A DNA stretch of 64,000 nt from Phycisphaerales bacterium (GTDB lineage Bacteria > Planctomycetota > Phycisphaerae > Phycisphaerales > UBA1924): assembly GCA_020846975.1 (NCBI GenBank), contig JADLCX010000058.1, positions 186,001-250,000 on the forward strand, in the 5' to 3' direction. The notes beneath the pieces were generated by a model. It searched no databases. It saw only the letters and a program-made list of their open reading frames with translations, and was not told the origin of the DNA. Of this stretch, positions 18,710-27,839 are shown one piece after another (the first letter of the stretch is position 1; each line of letters starts with the position of its first letter). Position numbers and translations under genes: made by a program.

Positions 18710-19975
18710 TTGATCCCCCGCCCCATCCAGCACCTCATCGGCACACGCTTCAACTTCGCCAACGCGGCGTGGCTGTGCGTGCTGTCGGCGCTCGCGCTCT
18801 CGATCATCGGGCTCTACGCGATCGACCTCGGCGCCTCCGACCGGCCGCCCGCCCCCGATACGCTCATCACGTTCCGCGGCACGGTGCTGCGCCAGGCCGT
18901 CTTCATGGCGATCGGACTGCTCGCCGCGGGGCTCGTCGCCCTCCCGCACTCGCGGTTCATCCGGCTGCTCGCGTGGCCGCTGCTGGCGGTCGTCATCGCG
19001 CTTCTGGTGTTCCTGATCCTCCCCTTCGTCCCCGCCTCGATCGTCACGCCCCGCAACGGCGCGCGCGCTTGGATCAACCTCGGCCCGATCGACTTCCAAC
19101 CCGCCGAACTCGCCAAGATCGCCTACATCCTCTGCCTGGCCGACTACCTCCGCCTGCGTGAGAACCACCGCACCGTGCTCGGCCTCATCCCGCCCGCGGT
19201 GATCAGCGCGGTCCCCGTCGGGCTCATCATGCTGCAGCCCGACCTCGGCACGGCCATGCTCTTCGCGCCGGTCGCGTTCGCGGTGCTCGTCGCCGCGGGC
19301 GCGCGGCTCAAGCACCTCGCGCTGGTCGTGCTCATCGCGATCCTCGCCGCGCCCGCGGCGTTCCCGCTCCTCAAGCCGCACCAGAAGGCCCGCATCGTCG
19401 GCCTGGTCAGGATGATGCACGACCCGCGGCAGGGAGCCGACGACATCAACTACCAGTCGCAGACCGCCCAGAGGCTCGCGGCCGCGGGCGGTGTCTCGGG
19501 CATGACCGACACGCAGTCCCGCACCCTCATCCGCTTCAACCGCCTGCCCGAGCGCCACAACGACATGATCCTCGCCGTGATCATCAACCGCTTCGGGCTG
19601 GTGGGCGGGCTTGTCGTGGCCGCGCTCTACGTGGTCTGGTTTACCGGGTGCTACCTCAGCGCCGCGATGTGCAAGGACGGTTTCGGGCGGCTGGTCATCA
19701 TCGGCATCGCCGCCGTGACGGCCGCCCAGGCGCTGGTCAACGCGGGGATGACGCTGGGCGTGCTGCCGATCATCGGCGTGACCCTCCCGTTCATCTCCTA
19801 CGGCGGCTCGAGCATGCTCGCCGCGTGGATCATGACCGGGCTGGTGGTCGGGATCGCGCTCCGACGCGACCAGCGCTTCGCGCGCGAGACGTTCGAGTTC
19901 GACGAGCAGCCGTACAGTCCGGGTCGGGTCAGCACCGCGCACCGCGGGGCCGTGGGCGGGCTCAAGGGCGGCTGA
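18710..19975 (+). CDS. rodA: Peptidoglycan glycosyltransferase RodA
   Basis: This 421-residue SEDS-family membrane protein polymerises glycan strands in partnership with PBP2 encoded just upstream. About ten hydrophobic segments are visible. SEDS hallmarks include GARAWINLGPIDFQPAELAKIAYIL, MLQPDLGTAM with the catalytic-loop Asp, and near the C-terminus IGVTLPFISYGGSSMLA. The start is a TTG at 18710, the only upstream start that keeps the first membrane helix whole. The genome pairs mrdA and rodA as in many rod-forming bacteria. Confidence 0.92.
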   Translation: MIPRPIQHLIGTRFNFANAAWLCVLSALALSIIGLYAIDLGASDRPPAPDTLITFRGTVLRQAVFMAIGLLAAGLVALPHSRFIRLLAWPLLAVVIALLVFLILPFVPASIVTPRNGARAWINLGPIDFQPAELAKIAYILCLADYLRLRENHRTVLGLIPPAVISAVPVGLIMLQPDLGTAMLFAPVAFAVLVAAGARLKHLALVVLIAILAAPAAFPLLKPHQKARIVGLVRMMHDPRQGADDINYQSQTAQRLAAAGGVSGMTDTQSRTLIRFNRLPERHNDMILAVIINRFGLVGGLVVAALYVVWFTGCYLSAAMCKDGFGRLVIIGIAAVTAAQALVNAGMTLGVLPIIGVTLPFISYGGSSMLAAWIMTGLVVGIALRRDQRFARETFEFDEQPYSPGRVSTAHRGAVGGLKGG

Positions 19976-20025
19976 GCGGGTGTGGGCCGGTGGGTCAGGG
20001 GGCGGGAGGCCGCGAGGAAGCACAC

Positions 20026-21249
20026 ATGCCGAGAGCGCACTGGGCAGCACGTTTGGTGGTGGGATCGATGCTCGCGATGACCGTCGCGGCGACGGCGCAG
20101 GACAAGCCGCCGGAAAGGCCGTCCGACACGCCAACGCCCGGAACACCCACACCGGCCAAGCCCGCCAAGGGCTCGCCGAGGCTCGTCCCGGGGATGGCCG
20201 CGCCGGCGCTGTCGGTTGAATCGTGGATCAGCGACAGCGAACCGAAGCTCGATGCGGATGGACGCTTGCCCACGGGCAACATCGCGATCGTCTCGTTCTG
20301 GGCGGTGTGGGCCCCGCAGGCGACCTCGTCGCTGCCGCGCCTGGCCGAGTTGGCGCGCGAGTTCGCCGGGAAGCCCGTGAGCGTGATCGCGGTGACCAGC
20401 GCGGACAAGCGGAACAACACGCTCGAACGCGTCCAGAAGTTCCTCGCCGAGCACGAGGGCGATGGGGACGGCGGATTGAGGGGGCTCATGCTTGCCTGGG
20501 ATCGTGAGCGTGCGACGAGCACGGCCTGGCTCGATGCGGCCGAGGCCCCGTTCATTCCCTGGACGTTCGTCGTGGATCAGCAGGGCAAGATCGCCTTCGC
20601 CGGCAACCCGCACGAATACGACTCGGGGTCGGTGGTCGATCGGCTGCTCGCGGGCACATGGGACATCGCCAAGGGCCCAGGCGAGCTGGACGACATCAAC
20701 AAGCGGTACGACCAGCTTCTGGCCTCCGTGGAGCGCCGCGCATCCACCGAGCCGCAGGCCGTGCTCGCGGAACTCAAGGCGTTCGAGTCGGCGCACCCGC
20801 GCCCGGCCCGCGGCCTGGTGTTCGCCGCGATCAAGGCCGAGGCCATGATCCGCGCGGGCGATGCCGGCGCGTACCCGTTCGCCACGCCGGTCGTGAACAG
20901 GTTGATCGCGCTCGAAGGTCGCAGCGTGCAGGGAACCAACCGGCGCAGCGCGACCTACCTCAACCAGATCGCCTGGGCGATCGTGGACCCCAAGGCAACC
21001 AGCGGCGACAAGGAAAAAGACCTCTCGCTCGCCCTCAAGGCGGCGGAGGCCGCGAACGCGCAGTCGAAAGAGCGTGAGCCGGCCGTGATCGACACCTTGG
21101 CGCGGGTCTGGTGGCTCAAGAACGACAAGATGAAGGCCGTTGAACTCCAGAAGAAAGCCGTCAGGATCGCGGGAGAAAAAGAAGGCGATGACGCGCTGCG
21201 CAAGGAGTTGGAACAGACGCTCAGGTTCTATCAGGGCATCGGTGGCTGA
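20026..21249 (+). CDS. Exported thioredoxin-fold (TlpA-like) protein lacking the CxxC active site
   Basis: This 407-residue protein has a signal peptide (LVVGSMLAMTVAATAQ), a Pro-rich linker, a TlpA/ResA-like domain (about residues 50-210), and a helical tail with TPR-like spacing (about 230-405). The domain keeps the IVSFWAVWAPQATSSLPRL strand-helix where TlpA proteins have WCxxC, but both cysteines are missing, and the cis-Pro region is FIPWTFVVDQQGKIAF. It therefore cannot do dithiol chemistry and may bind partners. The start at 20026 gives a short basic leader. It overlaps the convergent rdgB by 19 bases at the 3' end. Confidence 0.72.
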   Translation: MPRAHWAARLVVGSMLAMTVAATAQDKPPERPSDTPTPGTPTPAKPAKGSPRLVPGMAAPALSVESWISDSEPKLDADGRLPTGNIAIVSFWAVWAPQATSSLPRLAELAREFAGKPVSVIAVTSADKRNNTLERVQKFLAEHEGDGDGGLRGLMLAWDRERATSTAWLDAAEAPFIPWTFVVDQQGKIAFAGNPHEYDSGSVVDRLLAGTWDIAKGPGELDDINKRYDQLLASVERRASTEPQAVLAELKAFESAHPRPARGLVFAAIKAEAMIRAGDAGAYPFATPVVNRLIALEGRSVQGTNRRSATYLNQIAWAIVDPKATSGDKEKDLSLALKAAEAANAQSKEREPAVIDTLARVWWLKNDKMKAVELQKKAVRIAGEKEGDDALRKELEQTLRFYQGIGG

Positions 21250-21920
21250 GTTGAACCCGTCAACCCGGCCAGACGCGCGGCCATGAGTCTCGCGGCCGCG
21301 CCCCGGTGGCTGAGAAGATTCTTCTCCTCGCTCGCGAGTTCCGCTCCGGTTCGCTCCAGCCCGGGCGCGACCAGAAAGAGCGGGTCGTACCCGAACCCGT
21401 TGCTGCCCGCCGGAACGCGCGGCGGCAGGCCGATCCGCCCCTCCATCGTGCCGCGGGATTCGGCCACGATGCGCCCGTCCCTCGTGCACACGCACATGCA
21501 GCACACAAAGCGGGCCGTGCGCCGCTCAACCGGCACACGCTCCAGTTCGCGGAGCACCCGGGCGTTGTTGGCCGCATCGCGCTCGGCCCGCGACATCGGC
21601 GGGTCGATGTCGCGCCCGTCCGTGCAGTAGTGCGAACTGATGACCCCCGGCCGCGGCGTGCCGTCGGCCATCGCCAGCGCATCGATCTCGATCCCCGAGT
21701 CGTCCGCAAGGCAGAGCTCACCCGTCTGCGCGGCGTAACTCGCCGCCTTGATCCGCGCGTTGGCCTCGAACGTGCTCCCGTGCTCGACAGGCTCGACAAA
21801 CCGCGACGGATCGGGAAGGTCCGCCAGGCCAAGCGCCTCAACCCCAGCAAGAGCAAAGATCGCGCGAAGCTCGGCGACCTTGTGCGGGTTGGCGGTGGCG
21901 AGGATGAGTCTGTCAGACAC
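21231..21920 (-). CDS. rdgB: Non-canonical purine NTP pyrophosphatase (RdgB/HAM1)
   Basis: This 229-residue enzyme hydrolyses dITP/XTP to the monophosphate, cleaning the nucleotide pool. Motifs: ILATANPHKVAELRAIF at the start, TFEANARIKA, LADDSGIEIDAL (metal-binding Asp pair), SNGFGYDPLF and the final SHRGAAARL. I chose the GTG at 21920, nine residues before the family N-terminus; upstream in-frame ATGs give an implausible leader. It is convergent with the thioredoxin-fold gene. Confidence 0.92.
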   Translation of the reverse strand: MSDRLILATANPHKVAELRAIFALAGVEALGLADLPDPSRFVEPVEHGSTFEANARIKAASYAAQTGELCLADDSGIEIDALAMADGTPRPGVISSHYCTDGRDIDPPMSRAERDAANNARVLRELERVPVERRTARFVCCMCVCTRDGRIVAESRGTMEGRIGLPPRVPAGSNGFGYDPLFLVAPGLERTGAELASEEKNLLSHRGAAARLMAARLAGLTGSTQPPMP

Positions 21921-22040
21921 GTGCACGCTCGAAACGAAGCTTGGCGGCGAGCATCGGTCCCACCAGCGCTGCCACATCATGGAAGTTGTCAACGCTCTAA
22001 CGACAAAGAATCAGCTCGACGTCAAAGCGACTGTGCAATC

Positions 22041-24665
22041 TCAGCAACCTTGAAAGTACCCGGCGAGAAAGTCCAGAACATCCTGAACTGTTGGCGTACC
22101 CCCCGATTCATTGTAATCTGCGCTCGAACTTCCGCGGAAATAATCGGTCAAAAACGCGAAAACATCGGAGACCGTTGTCAGGCCCGAGCAGTCACGGTCA
22201 GCTTTACAACGGATAACTTGTGCAGTGTTGCTGACGACACGCCCGCACGAATCGGTCACGATGACGCGAACTCGGAAGTGAACCTGCTGAGTACATCCAT
22301 GAATAATCAGGGATGGATTCACGGTGGTTGAGTTTGTGGCGAAAGCGGAGCCGCCGCAAGCGAGTTGGAGTGGTGAATCGGTGAGCGTTCGCCACTCGCC
22401 CTCGGGTGTCTCCAGTTGCCATTCGTACCAAGTGGGTTCTGCGCCGCTCGCAAGCACGCTGAGGTATGCGGGGGCGTTGGGGCACTGTGTGCCGCCAACC
22501 GGTCCGCTCAACACGACTGGTGCCGCAGGCGCCGGTCGGCACTTCGCGAGGTACGGTGATGTATAACCGCCAGCTCGCTGAAAACGGCCGCCGACCCAGA
22601 GCTCGCCATTGGGGAACGGCAGGAGCGTCTCAACGGCACCATCCATGCTGGAGTCGATCCGGGTCCACTGTGCGCCGTTCCAACGCGTGATCCGATACGA
22701 CGTACCCCCGCCAGGCTCGGCGAAGCTTCCGCCGGCAACGATCGAGTTGTCGGACATGACGCATAACGCGACCGGCGACTGTGGCAGCCCATTTCCGAGC
22801 GCTGTCCAGGCGGTCCCGTTCCATCTCGCGATATTGCGGGCTGGCAAGCCGCCCGCAATGCTGAATGTACCGGAGGCTACGATGTCGCCGTTCGGCGCAA
22901 CCGCTAGTCTGTTCACCAGCCCGTTGGTGCCCGATGACATTGGTGTCCATGCCGAGCCCGTCCCGGCCCACGACACGATGTTAGAAACGGGCAGGGCGGT
23001 CACGCGGTCGAACAAGCCGGCCACAACGACGTGACCGTTGGGTCGCAGCGCTAACGCATGCACCGGGCCGTTCACCTGTCCGGGCAACTGGCTGAATGTC
23101 GTCCCCGCCCAACTCAGCAAGTATTGGCCGCTGAATGACCGCAACTCATTGCCGCCAACCAACAAGGTGCCGTTTGGTAGCGTGAGTAACGCCCGTGGGG
23201 AACTGCTCAACGTGTTATCCATCGCTCGCCACCTTGTGCCGTCCCACCGCGCAATGTAGTTGGTGCTGCCGAAGACTTCAGCGGGAAACAACCCGCTGAC
23301 GACGATGTCGCCATTGAGCAGTTCGGCCACGTTACTAGACGGCATCGTTCCGATTCCGGAAGGTGACCAAGCCTGGCCGTTCCACCGAGCTGAATACCTC
23401 TCACCGGGCCAACCAAGGCCGAATCCGCCCGCAGACGAAAAGCCGCCCGACGCCAGCACATCACCGTTTCGGAACCGCATAAGTAACCGAACGTTTTCGT
23501 TGATTCCGTCGTCCAAGGTTGACCACGCGCCATTCTCCCACATCGCGATGTTTGCTGCGCCAGATGTCGGCGAGATGGGAATCGACCCGGCGGCGACTAC
23601 ACGCTCGTCGGGCAAAGCGGTCACGGTGAAAATAGACGTGAGTCCCTGGCCACCGACTCTCGTAGACCCAGTGCCGAAGCTGGTCCATTGCTGGCCATTC
23701 CATCGTCCCACTCTTTCGATAGGCACGGTGGATGTGCCGTTGTAGGCAGACCAGAAGCTCCCGCCGACAAGCAGGTCGCCGTTTGAGAACGAGGCGATGC
23801 AGGTTACATTTCCGCTTAAGCCGCTCTGATCTGTTTGCCCGCTCAGTGACGACCAAGCGGTCCCATCCCAGCGCGCGATACGTCGTGTCGGGAGCGAGCC
23901 GCATTGCAGAAAGCTGCCGCCCGCGATCAAGCTGCCGTCCTGCGCCACGTGCAGGGCCAAAACACTGCCGTTCGGACCATCTCCCAGCCGTGCCCACGAA
24001 GAGCCGTCTCGACGTGCCACATAATGTGTTGGGAAGTTCACGCCGCCAAAGGCACCCCCTGCGACCAAGTCACCGTTGGGCATTACGGCGAGGGAGCGAA
24101 CAATGCCCGTGATATCGCCGTTTGCAAGTGTTGTCCAAACCGTGCCGTCCAATCGCCAGGCAGCTCCGAACTCCGACAGGACGGCCAGCCCGCCGCCCGG
24201 CAACTCAACGATGCCACGAATGCCCGAAAGTGTGGGCGAGGCCAAATACGCCCATCCTGACCCGTTCCAACGTGCGAGAAGGCCTGAGGCGCCACCAACC
24301 AGGAGGTCTCCGCTGTCGAGTTGAGCCAAACAATACACGTCTACGTAGACTCCGTTCCCGAGCCGCGACCAACGTCGCGTTGCTTGATCGTAAGTCGCGA
24401 TGTAGTTCGCGTGAACATCACCCGCCAGCCTGAAACTGCCCGCCACGACCAGCACCGGCGCTTCCGGTCCAGACCGATCTCGGTCCCAAAGTAGCGTTGC
24501 ATGTACTTGGGCATCCGTACCCGGGAACCCCTCGCCCGGCAGCCAAGTCATGTCGCACGCGACTTGCGCGCCCGTGGGACACGCCGCAGCAAGCACGCAG
24601 AGAAACAGAGCGGACATACTGAGCACTCGACGGATGTGCGACGCTGTTGCGCATTGTAGTGTCAC
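22041..24665 (-). CDS. Large secreted beta-propeller-like protein with C-terminal GC-type dockerin
   Basis: This 874-residue protein has a signal peptide (SMSALFLCVLAAACPTGAQ), then roughly 13 imperfect repeats of 45-60 residues with the core NGDLVAGGxF...ARWDGTAWxxLG, typical of propeller blades built from delta-60/Kelch-like strands. After them comes an Ig-like segment with several cysteines, and finally a paired EF-hand-like module (DRDCSGLTTVSDVFAFL and then TPTVQDVLDFLAGYFQGC) that matches the GC-type dockerin of Phycisphaerae. It is probably surface-anchored or cell-exported; the ligand is unknown. The GTG at 24665 is preceded by AAAGGAG; an extension to 24692 is possible. Its GC is visibly lower than its neighbours. 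Confidence 0.75.
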   Translation of the reverse strand: MTLQCATASHIRRVLSMSALFLCVLAAACPTGAQVACDMTWLPGEGFPGTDAQVHATLLWDRDRSGPEAPVLVVAGSFRLAGDVHANYIATYDQATRRWSRLGNGVYVDVYCLAQLDSGDLLVGGASGLLARWNGSGWAYLASPTLSGIRGIVELPGGGLAVLSEFGAAWRLDGTVWTTLANGDITGIVRSLAVMPNGDLVAGGAFGGVNFPTHYVARRDGSSWARLGDGPNGSVLALHVAQDGSLIAGGSFLQCGSLPTRRIARWDGTAWSSLSGQTDQSGLSGNVTCIASFSNGDLLVGGSFWSAYNGTSTVPIERVGRWNGQQWTSFGTGSTRVGGQGLTSIFTVTALPDERVVAAGSIPISPTSGAANIAMWENGAWSTLDDGINENVRLLMRFRNGDVLASGGFSSAGGFGLGWPGERYSARWNGQAWSPSGIGTMPSSNVAELLNGDIVVSGLFPAEVFGSTNYIARWDGTRWRAMDNTLSSSPRALLTLPNGTLLVGGNELRSFSGQYLLSWAGTTFSQLPGQVNGPVHALALRPNGHVVVAGLFDRVTALPVSNIVSWAGTGSAWTPMSSGTNGLVNRLAVAPNGDIVASGTFSIAGGLPARNIARWNGTAWTALGNGLPQSPVALCVMSDNSIVAGGSFAEPGGGTSYRITRWNGAQWTRIDSSMDGAVETLLPFPNGELWVGGRFQRAGGYTSPYLAKCRPAPAAPVVLSGPVGGTQCPNAPAYLSVLASGAEPTWYEWQLETPEGEWRTLTDSPLQLACGGSAFATNSTTVNPSLIIHGCTQQVHFRVRVIVTDSCGRVVSNTAQVIRCKADRDCSGLTTVSDVFAFLTDYFRGSSSADYNESGGTPTVQDVLDFLAGYFQGC

Positions 24666-24821
24666 CCTCTTTCTCCTTTCGGATTGCTGCACAGTGTGTC
24701 AGCATCGGGCAGTTGTTCGAACTCCCGCCCAACCAAGCAGGCAGCCTGTCCGCGCCGTCTATGATAACGAAGCTCGCTGGGTCTCGCACCCGTCCATAAC
24801 CCTACGATACGGAACGCCTCC

Positions 24822-26360
24822 ATGTCGCTTGACCTTCTTCGCCACCTCGACGTGTTGCACGATCCGCGCTTTGCGGCATCCGCCACCCAGCCGGATCCGT
24901 CCGTCATCCTCAGCGAAAACCCCGCCACCGGCAAGCCCCTCGGCGGCGTGCGACTCCAGGATGCCGACGCCTACGACAAGTGCGTCGCCGCCTCCCACGC
25001 CGCCTTCCTCCGCTGGCGCGAGGTCCCCGCCCCGGCCCGCGGCCAGATCGTCCGCGAGATGGCCGACGAGTTCCGCAAGTTCAAGGAGCCGCTCGGCGAG
25101 CTCGTCAGCCTCGAGATGGGCAAGATCCGCGCCGAGGGTCTCGGCGAGGTGCAGGAGACCATCGACATCGCCGACTACGCCGTCGGCCTCTCTCGCCAGT
25201 TGCCCGGCCAGGTCTTCCCCAGCGAGCGCGCCGGCCACCGCATGTTCGAGCAGTGGCTCCCGCTCGGCCCCGTCGGCGTCATCACCGCGTTCAACTTCCC
25301 CAACGCCGTGTGGGCGTGGAACGCCATGCTCGCCGCGATCTGCGGCGACACCGTCGTCTGGAAGCCGAGCCTGCTGACACCCCTGGTCTCGATCGCCACG
25401 CAAAGAATCGCCGACCGCGTGCTGACCAGGCACGGCCACCCCGATGTGTTCCAACTCATCATCGGCGCCGATGATGTCGTCGGCCACCGCATGGTCGCGG
25501 ACCGGCGCTTCCCGCTCATCTCCGCGACCGGCTCGTGCCGCATGGGCCGCGCTGTCGGCCGGGTGGTCGCGGACCGGCTCGGCCGCTGCCTGCTCGAACT
25601 CGGCGGCAACAACGCCATCATCGTCAACGACGATGCTGATCAGGAACTCGCCGTCCGCGCCGTCGTGTTCGGCGCGGTCGGCACGGCCGGTCAGCGCTGC
25701 ACCACCACGCGCCGCATCATCGTTCACGAAAAAATCGCCGACGGGTTCGTGTCCCGCCTCGTGAAGGGCTACCAGCAGGTCATGGCCAAAATCGGCGACC
25801 CGCGCAAGGAAGGCACGCTCGTCGGCCCGCTGGCCAACGCCCGCGCCGTCGAGGGCTTCCTCGCCGCCATCGCCGCGGCCAAGCAGCAGGGTGCTTCCGT
25901 GCTCGTCGGCGGCGACCGCGCTTCGCTCCCCGGCGAACTCGCCTCCGGCCACTTCGTCCAGCCGACCATCATCCGCGCCCCGGCCGGCAACAAACTCCCC
26001 ATCGCTCAGGAAGAGACCTTCGCGCCGATCCTCTACATCTTCACCTTCAAGACCCTGGACGAAGCGATCTCGCTCCACAACGGCGTCGACCAGGGCCTCA
26101 GCTCCGCCATCTTCACCGAGTCCATCCGCGCCAGCGAGAGGTTCCTCTCCGTCACCGGCTCCGGCAGCGATTGCGGAATTGCCAACGTCAACATCGGCAC
26201 CAGCGGCGCGGAGATCGGCGGGGCCTTCGGCGGCGAGAAGGACACCGGCGGCGGGCGCGAGTCCGGCTCCGACTCGTGGAAGGCCTACATGCGACGCCAG
26301 ACCTGCACCATCAACTACGGCGGCCGCTTCGAGCTCGCACAGGGCATACGCTTCGAGTAA
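24822..26360 (+). CDS. ALDH7-family aldehyde dehydrogenase (aminoadipate-semialdehyde type)
   Basis: This 512-residue NAD(P)-dependent dehydrogenase resembles the antiquitin/AmaB branch. The NAD-binding strand ITAFNFPNAVWAWN, the Glu motif LLELGGNNA and the catalytic Cys293 in GQRCTTTRR are present. The C-terminal EIGGAFGGEKDTGGGRESGSDSW is characteristic of ALDH7, which oxidises alpha-aminoadipate semialdehyde in lysine catabolism. The exact substrate here is inferred. rpiA follows 15 bases after the stop, so the two may be co-transcribed. It is divergent from the propeller gene. Confidence 0.88.
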   Translation: MSLDLLRHLDVLHDPRFAASATQPDPSVILSENPATGKPLGGVRLQDADAYDKCVAASHAAFLRWREVPAPARGQIVREMADEFRKFKEPLGELVSLEMGKIRAEGLGEVQETIDIADYAVGLSRQLPGQVFPSERAGHRMFEQWLPLGPVGVITAFNFPNAVWAWNAMLAAICGDTVVWKPSLLTPLVSIATQRIADRVLTRHGHPDVFQLIIGADDVVGHRMVADRRFPLISATGSCRMGRAVGRVVADRLGRCLLELGGNNAIIVNDDADQELAVRAVVFGAVGTAGQRCTTTRRIIVHEKIADGFVSRLVKGYQQVMAKIGDPRKEGTLVGPLANARAVEGFLAAIAAAKQQGASVLVGGDRASLPGELASGHFVQPTIIRAPAGNKLPIAQEETFAPILYIFTFKTLDEAISLHNGVDQGLSSAIFTESIRASERFLSVTGSGSDCGIANVNIGTSGAEIGGAFGGEKDTGGGRESGSDSWKAYMRRQTCTINYGGRFELAQGIRFE

Positions 26361-26375
26361 CACAGGGGACAGGCC

Positions 26376-27071
26376 GTGAGCAGGGAAACATCCGTGGCTG
26401 ATGCACTGGCCGAAGCGGCGATCGCCGAGATCCAATCGGGCATGATGGTCGGGCTTGGCACCGGACGCGCCGCCTCCCGCGGCATCCTCGCCCTCCACAA
26501 CCGCGTCCGCGACGAGGGGCTCGATGTCCGAGTCGTCGCCACCAGCCACGCCACCGAGACCCAGGCCCGCGCCCTGGCCCTCAAACTCGTCGACTTCCAC
26601 TCCGTCGAGCGAGTCGATTACCTCTTCGACGGGGCCGACGAGGTCGACCCCGATCTCCGCATGATCAAGGGCCGCGGCGGCGCGATGGTTCGCGAGCGGC
26701 TCGTCGCGGTCGCCGCCGATCGGCGCATCTACATGGTCGGCGAGGAGAAACTCGTCGATCACCTCGGCCAGCGCTCCACCCTCCCCGTCGCCATCCACTA
26801 CTTCGGCCTCGCCAGCATCCGCAAGCACCTCTCCGATTGCGGCTTCAACGGTGTCGTCCGCCGCACCATGACCAACGAGCACTTCCTCACCGACCAGGGC
26901 AACCTCGTGATCGATGTCTCCCTCCCGCAGGGCTTCGACCCCGCCGAGGCCGCCGCGCAGCTCGATTCGATCCCCGGTGTCGTCGATCATGGCTTGTTCC
27001 TCACCGAGGCCGACGAGGTCGTGGTGGAGATGAAGGACGGCCGCATCGAACGCATGGCGCGCCAGGAATAG
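26376..27071 (+). CDS. rpiA: Ribose-5-phosphate isomerase A
   Basis: This 231-residue enzyme interconverts ribose-5-phosphate and ribulose-5-phosphate in the pentose phosphate pathway. Signature motifs: MMVGLGTGRAASRGI, VVATSHATETQA, YLFDGADEVDPDLRMIKGRGGAM (catalytic Asp pair) and a late PGVVDHGLFLTEADEVV. Length and order match RpiA. The start is the GTG at 26376, 15 bases after the dehydrogenase stop. Confidence 0.95.
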   Translation: MSRETSVADALAEAAIAEIQSGMMVGLGTGRAASRGILALHNRVRDEGLDVRVVATSHATETQARALALKLVDFHSVERVDYLFDGADEVDPDLRMIKGRGGAMVRERLVAVAADRRIYMVGEEKLVDHLGQRSTLPVAIHYFGLASIRKHLSDCGFNGVVRRTMTNEHFLTDQGNLVIDVSLPQGFDPAEAAAQLDSIPGVVDHGLFLTEADEVVVEMKDGRIERMARQE

Positions 27072-27146
27072 TGTCATCACGGCGGAGGGTGCCATCACCC
27101 GCCGCTCCGCGGCGCGTGATGACGGGCATCACCGCGCCCCCCGCGA

Positions 27147-27839
27147 TCACGCCGCCCGCGCCCTCACCCCCGTTCCCCCCGTCCCCCGCCCCATGTTGCA
27201 CGCGCTGCACAGCGTGCGCAGGTTCGCGATCTCGTTCCCGCCCCCGCGCGCCACCGCCCGCACGTGATCCACGTGCAGCTCCACCCCGCGTTCCGTCGCC
27301 GGGCTGCGTCCGCACGCTACGCACCGATACCCGTCCCGCTCGATCACCCTCCACCGCACACCCAGTGGCACCTCCTTCCGCCGCTTCGCCTTCCCCGCGG
27401 CCTTCAACACCGCCGCGCGGGAGATCTCCCCGCGCCTGTACCGCGCCACCAGGTCCCCCAGCCGCTTCACCGTGCCCCACTTGTTCCTGAACGCGTTCAC
27501 AGAAATCCGCGACAGGCGATGCAGCGTGCGCGTAGTCGGTCGCTTTCCCGCATCGGTCCAGACGCGCTCAAACTCCTCCAGCAACTCCGCGGCCGGATAC
27601 TCCTTCGGCTGCCCGCTCTCGATCCCCACCATCCCCAGCGCCGCGCGCCAACTCCCGAACCGCATCAGCACCGTCGAAGCGCAGAACGGCGCCATCTCCC
27701 ACCGATCAAACTCGTCGTACGTGAACCTCCGCCCACCCACGCGCCGCGCATAATCGCGCAGCCCATCCAGCAGCGTGTCATCGCTGTACCTCGGCTTCGA
27801 CGGAAACCGACGACCGCCGACCTTCTTGGAAACTCGCAT
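27147..27839 (-). CDS. HNH endonuclease with homing-type associated repeats
   Basis: This 230-residue protein has two related N-terminal segments of about 55 residues (YSDDTLLDGLRDYARRVGG...FGSWRAALG and YPAAELLEEFERVW...WGTVKRLGDLV), a pattern of the HNH-associated repeat found with homing-type endonucleases. A C-terminal HNH domain follows: CVACGRSP, then VDHVRAVARGGGNEIANLRTLC, then SACNMGRG, with the zinc CxxC pairs and catalytic His. It should cut or nick DNA. It sits alone between rpiA (convergent) and the rplK operon. A near-perfect promoter lies about 90 bases upstream. Confidence 0.85.
   Translation of the reverse strand: MRVSKKVGGRRFPSKPRYSDDTLLDGLRDYARRVGGRRFTYDEFDRWEMAPFCASTVLMRFGSWRAALGMVGIESGQPKEYPAAELLEEFERVWTDAGKRPTTRTLHRLSRISVNAFRNKWGTVKRLGDLVARYRRGEISRAAVLKAAGKAKRRKEVPLGVRWRVIERDGYRCVACGRSPATERGVELHVDHVRAVARGGGNEIANLRTLCSACNMGRGTGGTGVRARAA

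Noticed and set aside
17522..20152. 876-codon open frame on the minus strand across the PBP2 and rodA genes
   Set aside because: It is antisense to two well supported genes and rich in Arg/Asp/Glu/His low-complexity sequence typical of shadow frames in GC-rich DNA.
24418..24789. Alternative minus-strand frame starting near 24789 over the propeller gene's 5' end
   Set aside because: It is short, overlaps the signal peptide region in another frame, and lacks any family feature; the GTG at 24665 has a good Shine-Dalgarno and leader.
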